Source: Bombilactobacillus apium (GTDB taxonomy: Bacteria; Bacillota; Bacilli; Lactobacillales; Lactobacillaceae). Taken from it: a stretch of DNA of 64,000 bases. The position numbers and the translations under genes were made by a program. The notes below the pieces were generated by a model, which did not search any database, was not told the origin of the DNA, and saw only the letters and a list, made by a program, of their open reading frames with translations. Position 1 is the first letter of the stretch. Every line of letters starts with the position of its first letter. Shown here in pieces: positions 63,439 to 64,000 of this stretch. The DNA lies in contig NZ_JABZEC010000003.1 of assembly GCF_013385145.1 (NCBI RefSeq), forward strand, positions 1 to 64,000, read 5' to 3'.

Positions 63439-63852
63439 TTATTTCTTGGGACGTTTAGTACCATATTTGGAACGACCTTGCATCCGGCCGTCAACACCGG
63501 CGGTATCTAAAGCACCCCGGACGATATGATAACGCACACCAGGTAAGTCTTTTACCCGACCACCCCGAATTAGAACCACACTATGCTCTTGCAAGTTGTG
63601 ACCAATTCCAGGGATATAAGCGGTAACTTCAATTAAATTTGACAAACGCACACGGGCATATTTCCGTAAAGCAGAGTTTGGCTTCTTAGGTGTCATGGTT
63701 CCTACACGAGTAGCAACGCCCCGTTTTTGTGGTGCTGGATTATCAGTAGCAATCTTCTTCATGCTATTATAGCCGAAGTTCAAAGCTGGTGAGTCGGACT
63801 TCGAAGTTCTTGTTTTACGACCTTTACGTACCAATTGGTTAATTGTTGGCAT
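63439..63852 (-). CDS. rpsL: Ribosomal protein S12
   Basis: Small-subunit decoding-centre protein of 137 residues. Key segments are [41 protein letters not shown] and [17 protein letters not shown], the loops where streptomycin-resistance changes occur (both wild-type lysines are present: TPKKPNS and GRVKDLPG). The ATG at 63852 has TAAGGAGG upstream; a longer in-frame start at 63888 is not needed. Confidence 0.98.
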   Translation of the reverse strand: MPTINQLVRKGRKTRTSKSDSPALNFGYNSMKKIATDNPAPQKRGVATRVGTMTPKKPNSALRKYARVRLSNLIEVTAYIPGIGHNLQEHSVVLIRGGRVKDLPGVRYHIVRGALDTAGVDGRMQGRSKYGTKRPKK

Positions 63853-63891
63853 TAAAAGTTCCTCCTTAAATTTTTCAAGTACACACATCCA

Positions 63892-63917
63892 GGTGGTTCT
63901 TTTTTAAAGAAACTACC
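63892..63917. promoter_or_regulatory. Leader hairpin upstream of rpsL
   Basis: GGTGGTTCTTT and AAAGAAACTACC form a hairpin 40 bases ahead of the rpsL start. No T run follows on either strand, so it is not a terminator; a regulatory leader structure is possible. The promoter probably lies further right, at or beyond the window edge. Confidence 0.5.
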
Positions 63918-64000
63918 CCTCGTTAATCGAGCTTCATATAAGCTTACTTAACTCTCAAAAAACACAATTGTTAGCTTATCACCTTTAATCTACTCTGTCA

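Overview
The window looks like chromosomal DNA of a lactic acid bacterium of the family Lactobacillaceae. The evidence is a low-GC genome, strong AGGAGG ribosome sites, a WxL/DUF916 cell-surface cluster, several lactose/cellobiose-family PTS permeases with 6-phospho-beta-glucosidase genes, an AlsS/AlsD diacetyl-acetoin operon, an AhpCF peroxidase pair, a nucleoside deoxyribosyltransferase and a T-box on serS. The genus cannot be fixed from sequence reading alone.

Layout. 1-1740: a consensus promoter that reads out of the left edge, then serS with its T-box leader. 1746-8082: an Mga-like regulator, three DUF916/DUF3324 membrane-anchored proteins, one WxL protein with a possible cre site, and a small unknown protein. 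8256-11380: ahpCF under a PerR-like box, and a CPBP protease. 11514-16713: RpiR regulator, PHP phosphatase, alpha-glucoside PTS EIICB, then an MFS exporter with a flavin reductase. 16788-20000: a small unknown protein, an NCS2 purine permease, galE and a candidate C-rich small RNA. 20045-24251: a beta-glucoside operon (membrane protein, PTS EIIC, GH1, GntR) with a cre-like promoter. 24396-28330: GDSL esterase, HAD phosphatase and a decayed second GH1 gene. 28331-34916: nupC, lemA-htpX, alsSD and a divergent anion permease. 35085-37643: a large secreted protein with a WxL-like end. 38282-42715: a BceRS-BceAB-type antimicrobial-peptide sensing and detoxification module. 42716-45014: a decayed unknown gene and a decayed fetAB iron-export pair. 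45152-50438: PAP2 phosphatase, a cellobiose-type PTS set with tandem cre sites, a pseudouridine synthase, deoxyribosyltransferase and aldo/keto reductase. 50508-53526: an oligopeptide-binding lipoprotein, then two truncated genes fused at a deletion junction. 53784-57531: asnB, a decayed MFS gene and a HIT-like protein. 57594-60652: an NCS1 permease under a PyrR attenuator, and a leucine-rich-repeat surface protein. 60797-63852: fusA, rpsG and rpsL.

Taken together, the region is a core-gene frame (serS, rpsL-rpsG-fusA, asnB, galE) interspersed with carbohydrate-uptake and cell-surface functions, many with apparent CcpA (cre) sites. At least seven pseudogenes (GH1, an unknown protein, fetA, fetB, an Eis-type acetyltransferase, a PTS EIIC, an MFS transporter) show ongoing gene loss in the accessory parts. 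No CRISPR array, prophage, intact insertion sequence or tRNA gene was seen. The most informative regulatory reads are the PyrR site in front of the NCS1 permease, the PerR-like box on ahpCF, the serS T-box with a UCC specifier, and a short transcription unit at about 19880-19997 that looks like a C-rich regulatory RNA.
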